Assembly: GCA_026874595.1 (NCBI GenBank)
Contig: CM049322.1
Location: 43,528,840 to 43,592,839, forward strand
Reading direction: 5' to 3'
Length of the DNA stretch: 64,000 bases
Origin: Sipunculus nudus
Taxonomy: Eukaryota > Annelida > Sipuncula > Golfingiida > Sipunculidae
Under the pieces are notes generated by a model, which saw only the letters and a program-made list of their open reading frames with translations, ran no database searches and had not been told where the DNA came from. The position numbers were made by a program, and so were the translations under genes. Of the stretch, positions 1 through 12,623 are shown in pieces; the first letter of the stretch is position 1; each line of letters opens with the position of its first letter.

Positions 1-738
1 TTAACAGTTAAGCCACTCATATATTGGAATGCATTAAATGCATTCTATAAGAAATAGCATTTTATGACAGGCCACAGGTTGTGTTATTTGTAATGATAAT
101 ACAGGTATTTCTTACGACATTCAGCTAACTGTAAGGAATTATATAACCTTTTTATATTTCATAAAATTACATACATATAATATACATGAAATACAAATAA
201 GTAATATATTATATTACATTATGGTATTGACTGGACTTTATGTCCTTTGCACTAATTAAATTATGTATAGATAAATATGAAGGCAGTTTTTTTCATCAGA
301 ACTATGGTATTTTAGGTAATATACCTTTCAGTCTCATACCTTTATCAGCCCGATTTGTTTCATAATTCAATATGTTGTTTCCCAGTTGAAAATATCATTC
401 TCATCAGATTACCTGATGCTAATCCTCGTTTGAACAGTTTCTGTGCTCGTAAATTAATCTACAGGAATTGACTAAACTTAAATTTAACCGTAAGTTTAAA
501 AGAAAAGCCGCAAAATATTAAACGGAAAGGGAAAAATATCACGCATTTAAATGTTTTAAGTGCTTCTGCTTTAGCCTTTTAAGAATTGTGATGTTACATG
601 TTTAACATATAGTTCCGTCACAAAACATATTTACATTTTATACGTGTAATATTAAATTCGAAACATGTGAATAATGGCACTTTTTGCAGTGTGTAATATA
701 TATATAATAGTTTATATAATATGATAACAGTATATATG

Positions 739-772
<34 letters not shown>

Positions 773-789
773 TTACGTTATCAGTGTAC

Positions 790-838
<49 letters not shown>

Positions 839-929
839 GTGCATAAAATACATAAATTCACACCCTTTCAAATAGAGGTCTTCAGGTGTGTCTGAACAAA
901 TCCGTCTGAATCTTTGATCACAGGTCTAG
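1..929. other. AT-rich non-coding stretch with TA microsatellites
   Basis: No gene is supported here. The sequence is very AT-rich, with short frames only. Two nearly pure TA runs occur at about 738-765 and 791-835, separated by a short spacer that ends in the same TA motif. Confidence 0.7.
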
Positions 930-1340
930 CATAGAAAATGAAATTAAAATATGATCATCAAATGGCCCTTAATTTTTTTTTTTAATCTTGGAAGACATTC
1001 GATTGACATATCACTCCACATGTGCTCTGGAATGAAAGCCGGGAGGGATGCTTCGCTTGGTAATCTTGACAATGCTGTAGCGTGAGAAAACTGGCCGGGG
1101 ACTTCGTTATCTACCCTGAAATAAATATGCCATTCAATCGGTCTCAGTGGTGTCACTGCGAAATCCCCCGTTATCGCATTACGCACGTTTTAAAGGCCAG
1201 CGTAACCTATCACGCCACTTTGACCTCGGTGACAAAAAATAGGTCTCCCACTCTAGAGATTCTAGTGACGCCACGTCGGGCGTTATTCCTAAACAGGAAT
1301 GATACTTTCTCTCCTCAGGCAAGGGACAGAATTAACATTC
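930..1340 (+). repeat. Partial third copy of part of the large duplicated unit
   Basis: The block from about 985 to 1,230 matches 3,978-4,225 and 26,795-27,035 in the same orientation. Shared landmarks in order are AGACATTCGATTGACATATC, a GGGATG.TT.GCT stretch, AAATAAATGTGCCA.TCAAT, and GTAACCTATCACGCCA followed by TTGACCTC. Similarity fades after about 1,340. The spacing to copy 1 is about 3 kb, so this is not a whole extra unit. It is either a partial duplication or an independent member of a dispersed repeat family. The two frames of 80-88 codons over it are not conserved in the other copies. Confidence 0.7.
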
Positions 1341-2405
1341 TACCTTAACATGAAATGCGTTTAGTTATATAAACAAAAACAATTCTCTTGTTAATGTTTC
1401 ATGATCCTTTATATTCTCCCTATTTCTTTATCTTCTCTTAATTTTTTTCCGCCTCAGATAACAATGTTATTCTTCATTGTTATTACAATAACGATACGCT
1501 GTTGCCCTAATGTGTTGGGATATGAAATGATTTGTTGCAGAGGGCACAGACTGACATGTCCCCTCAGAATTTCATGGATGGGGAAATGCCGTTTGTCCCT
1601 GATTTTATTACAGGAGAACAAAACGCATATTTATTTACATAGATCTGTTAAAAAAAGCAACTCTATCGATATATTATTGATGAGATAAAGGCAGAGGCTA
1701 CCATTAGATGGGCCTCACTACAATATATTCTATCTTGAGATTTTACTATAGGTTCTCAGCTGAGACCCGAATTCCATATCTTACATTGAAAATTAAGGAG
1801 ACAGGCATTCCGTATTTTAATGAAGATCAACGTTGCACCAAAGGTCTTAGGCTGGCAAAAGACCTCAGTTAAAGTCGGACATGTCTATTCACATTAAGAA
1901 ATGTTATAAAATATTGTGACAAAAGTTATAAAATACTTTTGGTTAAAAACACATACAAAAATTGTGTCATTGCAAATATGACAGATACAACTTACTGGCA
2001 CTGCCAATTTAGTGGTAAGGTGTCCGTAAGCGCGATAGTGATTAGTGATTTTAAATGCTGGGCGCACAAAAGGTGACTTTTGTCCTGAATAGTTGGGTGT
2101 TCGATCAAGAGGAGATCTTAAACTAGTAAAAACGTTTGATCGTCCCGACGACTGTCCGTGACACGAGGTGTCCGCCCTAGAGTTGTGAACTCAGCCCGGA
2201 GTTCACTGACCTCCTTATCCTTCATTCTATCATAGAAAAATGCGAAAAAATAGAAAAAATTTGATCAATTTTGCGCATTTAAAGATAACAAAGTGTTGCT
2301 GAAATTTTGCAGATTACGAATTTAAAGTCTAATATGGTGAAAATATGTCACGGCTCATCGCCATTGCAAGCTGCTAAAATAACGGCAACATTTTCATGTT
2401 GTGTG
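1341..2405. other. Non-coding stretch, no supported feature
   Basis: A 95-codon frame at 1,401-1,688 has biased, low-complexity composition and no recognisable domain or splice context. I see no repeat, RNA or transposon signature. Confidence 0.6.
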
Positions 2406-4829
2406 GTGTACTAGAAGCAGAAATTGTTTCCAGTGAGAATGCATTGGTACCGACACCGGTAACTTTTTATACCTCCACCAGGTGGCGCGGTGTTATGTAT
2501 TATCTTTAGTTCAGTATCTGTTTTGTCAACCTCACACAACACGCTCTCAATGGGTTTTCATGGATCTTTAATAAGGTATCGTAAAACTAACGAAACAATC
2601 CAATGAACTTGCATACAATCAAGTTTATCCCTATTTTTGCTTTTAATTTGACGAATTGTTAGATATAATTGCGATTGGGCGATTTCATTATCCATGGAAA
2701 GGGTCAGGGTTTCACTTGCTTTCACTTGCTTTTTCTTCTTTTTCTTCTGACAGACACACTATTAACCTTGTGGCCAGATTTGAGTTGGGATCAAAGCAAA
2801 GTGGTGTTACTTTATTCATGGCCAATATCAAATTAATTATAAATCCGTAGTTTTGTAGGATACATCTGCGAACAAAAACAAATAGATGTACGGACAGAAG
2901 GGGGTTATATCTAGAGATACCAGTAGTTACAACTATTTTTTATAAGAAATATTCTGTATCCCATATTTTTAGTAGAATACTATACTTCTGTCTTAGCTTT
3001 CAGCGAAACAGACTGATAAACAAACTAATCTCCGAAAGCGTACACTTATACAAAAAGGCTATATAATATATAACTACGATTTAGTTCCTAAAGTATTTAT
3101 TATGAGATATATTCCCTAAATCCCAACCAATAATAATACAGAGTCGTCTCTCACATTTTGGCGATTAAATTTAATAGGTGAATATGCACTTATGGGGTTA
3201 TTGTAGCTGATTGACACACCTGTCATATCCCTCCAAAGAAATCATTTCTTATATAGACATACAAAATTAAAATTCATAATGTCATTTTTGTAAACATTAT
3301 ATTGTTCGATATATTCAATATTCCGGGAATTATCTAACATTAAGTACCCTTGATGTAAACTGGAAAATTACTATACAAAAATCACCCGCTTGCTCAATAA
3401 TTTGGTCCAAAGTGGAAAAAAAATGATATTATTGTTTTAATGACCTCATGCACCGGTATTCATACACGATCAAATAAAACGGAACATTTAGTTAAATTAA
3501 CGAGAGGATAATCTTTACAGTGTGGAGGTACCCTGAATTCAGACTACCCCCCAACCCTTCTCTCCCTCCGGGATAAACTAAAATGAGGAGTTACCTGGTG
3601 TTTACATGGGTGGAGATTTTCCCGCTTATACTCTTATAAGCATTTTTACTAACGTAAAATGAGTTTTACACATTTACCAAAACATATAAGAACATACCAC
3701 TAACTTCAGTTATCTGAATCCTTCAGTTATCTAATAAAAAGGAAAGAGCAGTTCAGATAATGATTGAACGGAAAAGGTGGTAAATATCATACCATATGTA
3801 TCCAATACATTAGTTAAAACTGTAATTACACATTTTTGCGCAATCTTTACCGCTTTACTTAGCCGAACGAGACAAATCCCCTCCACTTAATTCTTATTGA
3901 CTTAGTCGGGAGACGGGTATCTATTTAAATTTGCTTTTTTGAAACATCTGATGACCTTTAACCTTAGACATAAATGAAAGACATTCGATTGACATATCGC
4001 TTCAAACGCCTAGGGGAGGGAAAGCCCTGGAGGATGTTTTGCTTGGTAATTTTGATTGTTATGTAGGGTCCGAAAATTGAACGCGGGTGGTGTTATCTAG
4101 ACTAAAATAAATGTGTTATTCAATTGTCTCAGAGATTTCTCTATTAAGCGCCAATGATCGCCCGTTTTCGCATTACGCATGTTTTAGAGGACACAGTAAC
4201 CTATCACGACAAGTTGACCTCTGGGATATCAGTTAAGCAGCATATGCTTTGTTGGTCCAGATGAGAAGTCGTTAAATGGGCCTAATCCCCATTATAACTA
4301 AAGGTAATCCCTTTGAGCGTTTATCAAAATAGCCAAGAAAATGTGGAAATCACCGCACAGACACTGCTTTTTTAGTTTATATCAACATATTTATACTGTG
4401 TGGTAGCCCGCAAAAATATATATATATATACATATTTAACATGGGCATTTGGCGTCAAGTCAGATAAGCCAGAGCTTGTAAATGGCGTTTTGCAACAAGT
4501 GACTCATCTCCGCATATATGCATCCTACCACCTTAGGTAGCAATTGTCTGCTTGTTCACATTGCCGTGTTTACAAACATGGTGTTGAAAAAAAAAGTTCC
4601 TACGTCCTTCAACGATCTTCCTTAGACCCTTTGAATGCAAAACCACCGATTTTAAAACGGTGTTTTTTTTCTTTCTTTCTTCTGACCATACTTGTGCTAG
4701 ATCTTCAATATTGAGATTAAAAAAAACTAACCTTTGGGCAAATAATAAGTCCTGGGAGACATGATTTACAGTTGATGTTTATATATTTTTATACAATTAT
4801 CTACAGTAAAGAACGAGCAACCATGTATC

Positions 4830-4830
<1 letters not shown>

Positions 4831-4858
<28 letters not shown>
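4831..4858. repeat. (GA)n microsatellite
   Basis: About 14 uninterrupted GA dinucleotides, in a part of copy 1 that I could not align to copy 2. Confidence 0.9.
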
Positions 4859-4862
<4 letters not shown>

Positions 4863-5393
4863 TAGAGAATTTCGCTCTTTTCTCCCATATTTTTGTTTGG
4901 GATCTTCAAAAATGGATACACGTGGGGGTGGTATAAGATGAACTATCAATATCATCCAGGGCGAACCAGTATAACACTTGTTGGTTCGTCGAATGTCAAA
5001 CTACATTTCATTTCTTTGTCAAGTATGAGTAACTACCATTCGCCGTAAAAAGTCTTATGAATTAACCTTTCATGTTAGTCAAGATGTTTGCTATGAAATA
5101 TAAATAAGAAATTAAAGGAAAGACAAAATATTCTTTTTCTTAGTTGAATTCACCTTTCAAGTTTATGCTGTAACGCAGAAATGCTCTTAATAATATTTTT
5201 GATTGAGGGCTACACATAATTCCGCTTTCAGATAGAATATCCATCACCGAAATAAAAGAAAACTTTTCTCCGAATATGGTCGCAATATTATGTTTCTGCT
5301 TATTCCTAGCATGTTCCTAGCAATCCTCTAAATCTATGTTGAAGGATAAGCATAGACACTATAGGTCCATGAAAGCAATTTGAGTCTTTCAAA

Positions 5394-5790
5394 AATTGTC
5401 TTTTTATGTCTACGAGAATAGTCGTTTTATGTCTACAAGAATCGCCTTGTTTATGTCTACAATAATCGTATTTTTTATATATACAAGAATGGTCTTCTTG
5501 TATGTCCATAAAAATCGTCTTTTTTATGGCTGCAAGATTCGTCTTTCTTATGTCTACAAGAATTGTCTTTTCGTGTATACAAGAAATGTCTTTTTTATGT
5601 CTACAAAATCATCTTTTTTATGTCCACAAGAATCGTATTTTTTATGTCTGCAAGAGTCGTCTTTTTCATGTCTACAAGAATCGTCTTTTTCATGTCTACA
5701 AGAATCGTCTTTCATATCTACAAAAGTCGACTTTTAATGTCCACAAAAATGGCCTTTTTATGTCTTCAAGAATGGTCTTTGAAATCCGCC
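5394..5790 (+). repeat. 24-bp minisatellite, about 16 degenerate units
   Basis: The unit approximates ATGTCTACAAGAATCGTC followed by a T-rich tail, with tail length varying by a few bases. The cleanest units are at about 5,660-5,715. The period is a multiple of three and the consensus has no plus-strand stop, so all three forward frames stay open (about 5,396-5,737, 5,502-5,804 and 5,563-5,904) and give an MSTRIVFF-like octapeptide ladder. The open frames are therefore a by-product of repeat length and not evidence of a protein. Not seen elsewhere in the window. Confidence 0.9.
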
Positions 5791-5804
5791 GTTTCACTTG
5801 TTAA

Positions 5805-7900
5805 AGTATGTCGACTTTTATTACTTGCTTTTTTGAATAACAGTATATTAAACTCTGCTGATATATCCCTGAGAACCCTGATGGACCACAGAACGCAACT
5901 CTAATATTCAGCATTCCGTCCCTCCTCAAAACTGGCATCGTTTTCAGAGAGCTTATAAAAACCAAAATCAGATATGTCATTTTATATACGCTCCAGCCGC
6001 AGTAACTAATTCGTATATGACGTTCGGTGTCGCTCTGCTCATCTATAGGCATGTTTAACTTTTGAACAGACACCATTATATTATTAGTACAACAAATGAA
6101 TCAGTTTCCAGAATACTACAATAACGATTGAAAGGCTAATATTGTTCAAAACATACAAATTAACTATAAAATAGAAAAAAGTAACAAGGCCATGCTAATA
6201 CATGTTTCATAACTTGATTTGTTTAATTAATATTTTTTTATTAAAATGGGTTCTGAAATCATTTGGAAATGCTATAATTCAATACCTGAAATCGAGATTC
6301 TGATGCATTATAGCTATTATAAATCGACATGGACTATCAAACAGCTTAATAAAATTATTTTAAAGACAATGCAGATATATCTTTCAACTTCATCCCCTTA
6401 TTTGAGCAGTGCCATCATTATGTCAGCCAGAGTTCTCAGAGAAACAACAATCTTACAGTATATTCGAAAATTTACATGTATACCCATAAATCATGCCAAC
6501 GCTTGGTGCATTATAACCTCAGAAAGAAGTCACATTTTCACCAAACTAATTCATTCCGTTTATGTTACAAGCTAGACAAGGGAAATAGCTATTGAGCCGA
6601 ATTCAGATATTTTCTCTGGAAATAATTCGTTAAATCTCGATTCATTTAAAATATGAAAAGAGATGAATTTCTTTTTTAAATGAAATTATAACGTTTCGAC
6701 CCATGGAATATAAAATGAAAATGGTCCTACCCATCAGTGGGAAAAAAGTTTTTTTTACCAGCGAAAAACTGTTGGGTATTGATTTAGAGGTGGCTTAAAT
6801 TGACACAGGGACCAAAAGTATTTAAATATTGTGTAAAATCAAAATGGGGAATGTTACTTGTAATTGTTTTCTGTGCGGAATTATGCACTGAGATCTTAAT
6901 TTACTGGCTTTATTGTTGAAATGTGAAAAAAGGCCATAACACGTCCAATATAATATCGTACGTTACGTATTTGACTGAAATTCAAAATAATTACATATCA
7001 TTTTATTTTACTAACACCAGAAGTCATGTTGATTGAAGGGCCTCTCTTTACAGCAATTTTAAATCGGCCGTGATTTATACCGTCTGTAAAATTTTATCCT
7101 GGCAAAGTTAAATAAGATGAATGGTTGGGTTGCGTATTCAGAATATTCCCCCGGTGCACATAGTCCGAGTCAGGAAAAGTATGACCCTGGATTGGCTTAT
7201 GAATTTAAGCCATCTTGGGAGCCCCTGTATCGTGAAACAAAACTCTGACCGAGTAGGAAAAAAGCTTTCCTGATAAGGGAAAGGTTAAAATAAACCCATG
7301 GACGCTTCTTATCCCTGAAGAGAAACCGCATTATTTCGACCTTCCACAACCGCGACGGTCATAGATCTTTCAGACTCAGCTATCACTCAATGGTTAAGCG
7401 AAGTAGCTGCAAACCAAACCTAAAGTCCACACAATTACTCAGGTTTCTCGTTAGTTACAAGAATAACAATGACATTTGTGATATATTCAAACAGGATTGC
7501 TCTGGGAAAAAATTGCAACAATTATATCTATACCAGAAACCATGTTAAGGTTCGCAACCAGAAGACTATAAACCAAAAAATGGTAGATATTCTTTCCACA
7601 TCTAATATTAGGCTTTCAGTTTGTAACACAATTTGATGCTGAACAATTAGATTGAGTAAGAATATTTTTTTTCTATAAATGCTGCCATACTTAAGTCTAA
7701 CAAGCCTTTTCATAAATATACACATGGATATAAAATTGTATCCAACACACGACACAAAGCAAAAAGTTTCGTTGATAATGTCTTTGAAATGTATTTGTTC
7801 ATATCGATATATCCATTCATCTTTTCTGTCCGGGTTAAAACCATGAGTATTGTGAACGCAAATAAAAAACAAGAACTTTTTTCTAACTACACCTAAAGTG
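5805..7900. other. Non-coding part of copy 1, no gene supported
   Basis: From about 6,640 the sequence resembles 34,640 onward in copy 2, for example the TCTGTG.GG motif and the downstream CACTGAGATCTTA block near 6,880-6,900, which matches 34,870-34,910. Around 7,300-7,380 is a short motif containing GCGACGGTCATAGA that recurs at 16,240-16,275 and, diverged, at 37,590-37,615. Frames of 66-162 codons on the minus strand at 7,528-8,093 overlap diverged duplicated DNA, are not conserved in copy 2 and have no domain. Confidence 0.65.
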
Positions 7901-8418
7901 CAAAAATAAGATGTCGGGCAAAACGGAGACATAAAGGGTTCATTTTTTGGTGCATCTTTAGGGAAATTAAACCGTACACAAGTGTGACAGTCTTGTAGCG
8001 TGCAAAAATGGAGCACATTCTGCCAAGTCTTTCGTAAATAAATGTGTCAATCAAACTCGCTCTTTGGGACCATTTCGAAATGCCAACTGACACTCAATTT
8101 CTAACACGCGCTACAATTCAAAATATAAAGGTGATGACCGTGTTTTTGGAAAAATATATTTGGATCTACATTTCAATTATCTTAAACACATCGATGGACA
8201 ATCTTAGTCGAATTCTTTAATGTATATTGCGCTTACCAGTTGACATACACATGCGCTGTCACATTGACCCGGACAGAACATGTGTTTCCCTTTTTTTTTG
8301 TTTTATTCCCAGATATTTGATATGATCAGTTTTATATATATCATCCTCCGGTTTATAAATTCCCCTCTATCGTTTACGTCTTCCCTTCTTCGGTGTATAC
8401 CTTCCAGTCTCGGTTTAA

Positions 8419-8433
8419 TGTCAGTTACAGTTT
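8419..8433 (+). repeat. Target-site duplication of the 7.6-kb LINE, 3' side
   Basis: TGTCAGTTACAGTTT, identical to 16,081-16,095. The last Ts merge with the poly(A) complement, so the exact edge is ambiguous by a few bases. Confidence 0.9.
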
Positions 8434-8860
8434 TTTTTTTTTTTTTTTTTTTTTTTTTATTGAATACATCACATGAAACAACATATGGACAGTACAAATA
8501 ATGAACATGTAAAACAATATATACATATACTAATACACTGCACAAAAACATACAATAACAATGCACAGAGATAATTTCAGTATGGGGATACTTATACCTT
8601 TCAGAGACAATTTTATGTAGAGGATTGATTATGGCCTATGATAGTTTGTTTACCAGGTAATTTTAGCTTATATTCTTATATTCTTCCGGGAGTATGAATC
8701 AAATATTTGACACTATAATGACAAATGCATACTTAAGAACACATAAAAAAAATCATAAGTCTTTGCATATTCAGCAACAACAATATCTGTATCTAGAAAC
8801 CCAAAACTTATATTTGATATATATATCTCAATGTCAAATTGTATAAACAATAATATTTTT
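8434..8860 (-). other. 3' trailer and poly(A) of the 7.6-kb LINE
   Basis: About 400 nt after the ORF2 stop, then a 28-nt poly(A) seen as Ts at 8,431-8,458. No long inverted repeat or stem needed for 3'-end recognition is evident to me. The short plus and minus frames here only reflect the T run. Confidence 0.8.
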
Positions 8861-11800
8861 TTAAGACACAAGTGAGCTCCACTTCATATAATGTACAGAT
8901 AAAGTTCCTTTTCTGTGGGCAATGTTTCTTTCAATGGTGTATATCTGTTCCATATATAGTTTATAATTGATAAACGTTGGCATAATATTTTTGCATTTAC
9001 ACACATATATATATCTTTTAGCTAGTAATATAAGTATGTCTAACAGAGAATCATTTGTGTTGTTGAAGATAATAGTTGTTTTGCTAAAGCAGTTTTCTGT
9101 AAGAAGTATCTTTTGGCTAATCAGCCAGTTTTTCATTTGAGTAAAAATGTTTTGTGTTTGGTTACAGCTATAAAATAGATGCATAATAGTTTCTTTCTCT
9201 TTTTTACAAAGTGAACAAAGTTCACTGGTTGCTTTCCCTATAGTAAATAACAGAGGGTTTAGAGCTATGGTTCTATGAATTAGTTTAAACTGAAATATTC
9301 TTAATATTTCTGATATTGTTATGCTTTTTATATTGTTAAAGGCTTCATATATCAGGTCTTTGCAATCGCATTGCATGTCTCTATTCCATTTTTCAATTAC
9401 TTTTGAGGGTTCTGTGCAGACGTTCATTATTAAATCTTTGTAAACTTTTTGTGGGATTTTCTTAGTATTCATTATAGTTTCTATATGCGGTTTACATGGA
9501 TTGTTAATGTGGATATCACTATCTGAGCATGTTTTTATTATTTTTTTCCAACATGCTGGAATAGCATCAATTAAACTCATATACTGCATTTGCCCTATTT
9601 TTAATTTATAGCTACTAATGAGTTCTGCATGTAATAGAAAAGTATATTGTTTGTTTTTATTTTTTAGGATATCATATACTTTTGTGACGCCTGCATTGCA
9701 CATTTCTTTGATGTATACAGTTTTATGATCAACTTTGATGTGCGAGTTATAAAATAATTCCTGATTAAAGATTTCCTCTGGAGAGTACACATTTTTAAAG
9801 TTATATTTACACCATGCATCAAAAACTTCTCTCCAGAATGGGCTATATAGATGACCATTAAGATTTTTTATGTCAGATGACCTAAGATTACATTTAAATA
9901 TATAAGAACCCATTCCTTTAAACTGTATATCAACTATCTGTCTCCAGCCTCGGTCTAAGGGGCCAGATAAGAAACGTTTCACCCAAGCAATTTTTAATGC
10001 ATCAATTTTGGATTTTAAATGTATCATGTCTAGTCCCCCTTTTTCAATAGGTGCTATGAGTGTGGTTCGTTTAATCTTATCTTGTTTGTCCCATACGAAT
10101 TTCCAAAGTAAAGATTCAATATCTTTTACATAAGTTGGGGATGGATTGGGTAATACCTGTAGTGCATATATCAGTTGTGATAATACATGTGCTTTTATAA
10201 TATTTATTTTGCCTGAAAGTGACATACCTCTATTGGACCATATATTTATAATTGTTTTTATTTTACTCAGTAATTCTTTATAGTTGATATCTTTCATCTT
10301 TCTCCAGTCTGGATAAACAGATATACCCAATATTTTTACTGGTTCAGAGCTCCATTTTAAACCTAGTCTTTCTATGTTTTCTTTTTCATTAGCAAAAGGT
10401 GTCATAGGAATAACTACAGTTTTTTCTACATTAACTTTTAATCCCGATATTTTTTTAAATTCGTCAAAAGTTCCTAGAAGTTCTTTAAAAGATTAAGTGC
10501 CTCCAGTAAGGGTAACTGCTGTGTCATCTGCATACTGAATTAATTTATGTTCAGTACCTCCTATATTTACACCTTTAATTCTAGGATTATTCCTAATTTT
10601 AACAGCTAGTATTTCTGAAGCGAGTATAAACAGATATGGTGACAATGGACAGCCTTGCCTAACACCTCGATTTATAGAAAAGTATGAAGTAGCCCATCCC
10701 CTATTTATAACACAGCTGTTAATACCTGAGTAAAGTATATGAATCCATTTTCTAAAATTTGGTCCAAAATTTAACATTTTTAGAGTATTCTGAATATGAG
10801 TCCATTCTAAAAAATCAAATGCTTTTTCAAAATCTATTGATACCAGGTAACTTTTTACTTTATGTTTATATGAATATGCAAATATATCTGTAATTTTTAT
10901 AACGTTTTCTCCAATATACCTATTTTCCATGAAACCTGTCTGATCAGAATGAATAATAGAGTCTAGGGTTGTCTTAAGTCTATTAGCTAAAGTTTTGGCA
11001 ATTATTTTATAGTCCGTGTTTAAGAGAGAGAGAGGACGCCAGTTCTTCAAATGAAGAGAATCTTTTCCTTTTTTTGGAATGAGACAGATAATACCTTGTC
11101 GCATTGAAAGTGGTAAAATATTATTAGAAAATGAATATTTCAGTGAGTTAATAAAATAATCTTTAATATCATCCCAAAATTTCTGATAAAATTCAGCTGG
11201 AAATCCATCAGGTCCTGGTGTCTTATTTGTTTTAAGAGATTTCACAGTTTTATATAGCTCAGATGGAGAAAAATCTGCTTCACAGTTTTGTGCGTCTTCC
11301 TCTCTAAGTGTATATAAATCCTCTTTTGTAATAAACTGGTTTGTGTAATCCTCTTTAAGTTCATTAGATGTATACAAATTCTTATAAAATGTTAATTGTT
11401 CCTGCAAATTTTTTTCTGTGTCAGTAATTATTTTTCCATTTTTGTCTTTTAATTTCAGGATTGATTTTTGTTCATAGTTTCTTTTTTCCAAATTTAAAAA
11501 ATACTTTGTAGGTTTATCTCCTTCTGAAAACCATCTGGATCTGCATCTGATTACTGCTCCTTTTGTCTCATTTTCAATTAAAAGTTTATGATTGTTCACT
11601 GCAATCTCCCATTTACATTTATCTTCAAAGTTCTTAGTTTTATTATATTGACACTGGGCCTTATACATTTCTCTCTCTAATGTTATTAGTTTATTAGTGT
11701 ACCTTCTCTTTTTGTTTGTTGAGAATGCTATGCTTTCACCTCTAATTTGGCACTTGATTGTGTCCCATAAAAGTGAGGGATTAGCTTCTTTATTGTCTTT

Positions 11801-12623
11801 TACAGTGTTTCTTATACATTCTTTAATCTGCTTAATATATGTTTCATCTTCAAGTAATGAACAATTAAATTTCCAATATCCCCGACCTCGCGGATGTTCA
11901 CTCAGCATTAAACTCATTGAAATAAGTGCATGGTCTGTTTTATATCAAGTTTCGATTCTAGTAGTGTCTGCGTACCTGCAAAGACTATTACTGATAAGAA
12001 AGTAGTCAAGACGACAAAATATAGGTTGGGGGTTGTATCTATGCCATGTGTATTTCAGGGTCGCTGGGTGTTGTGCCCTCCAGACATCTGTCAACTGTGA
12101 CAGTTCCATCCAATGTAAAATAATTTGTCTAGATTTTTCCTGAGTGTATTTATTACCACCTTCTTTATCTATTTCCTGGTTTAAAGTCACATTGAAATCA
12201 CCAACAATTATTAATTTATCTACATGTAGATCTTTTAATATAGATATAAGATTTAAAAAAAAAATCTGGTTCATCTTTATTTGGAGCATATACATTTACT
12301 AGTGTAATGTTATGAATTCCTGCTATAATATTGAGAATAAGAAATCTACCACATTTATCTCGCTTTATATCTTTAACATGGATTCCTGATTTATTTTTAA
12401 TAAGTATACTAACTCCCTTTGCTTGATTAGTTCCATGACAAAAAAATATTTGGTTCCCCCACTCTGATCTCCATCTCATTTCATTTTCTGTACTACTATG
12501 TGTTTCTTGGAGGAGTATGATATCAAATTTTTTCCTATTCAACCAATAGAATATTTCTCTTCTTTTTGCATAACTACCCATACCTCTTACATTCATTGAA
12601 GCTATATTACATATGTCAGTCAC
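8861..12623 (-). pseudogene. LINE ORF2 (endonuclease and reverse transcriptase), three interruptions
   Basis: Translation gives an apurinic-type endonuclease, then a reverse transcriptase, then a C-terminal Cys/His motif. Endonuclease landmarks in order are NVRGMG, LLQETH, VNVYAPN, VGDFNV, CRLDYFLIS and TDHALIS. RT landmarks are TPGPDGFPAEFYQ, LIPKKGK, NWRPLSLLN, SDQTGF, SIDFEKAFD, RGVRQGCPLSPYLF and the catalytic YADD at 10,523-10,534. The zinc-knuckle-like C-x2-C-x8-H-x4-C lies near 9,165-9,220. Interruptions: one extra base in the A10 run at 12,255-12,264, which shifts frame after DEPDFF; an in-frame TGA at 11,945-11,947 just before the TDHALIS motif; and an in-frame TAA at 10,493-10,495 just after YADD. 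Between these points the frame is open and well conserved. The homopolymer shift could be an assembly error, and the TGA could be a CGA transition. The stop is at 8,861-8,863. Confidence 0.93.

Noticed and set aside
5396-5904. Three overlapping plus-strand frames of 100-113 codons
   Set aside because: They are a by-product of a 24-bp stop-free minisatellite and repeat the same octapeptide in different frames.
7528-8093. Minus-strand frames of 66-162 codons
   Set aside because: Aligned copy 2 DNA (about 36,690-37,150) is interrupted and no protein family is recognisable; compositional bias explains the length.
8280-8566. Frames on both strands across the T run
   Set aside because: They consist of poly-Phe or poly-Lys from the LINE poly(A) tail and flanking low-complexity DNA.
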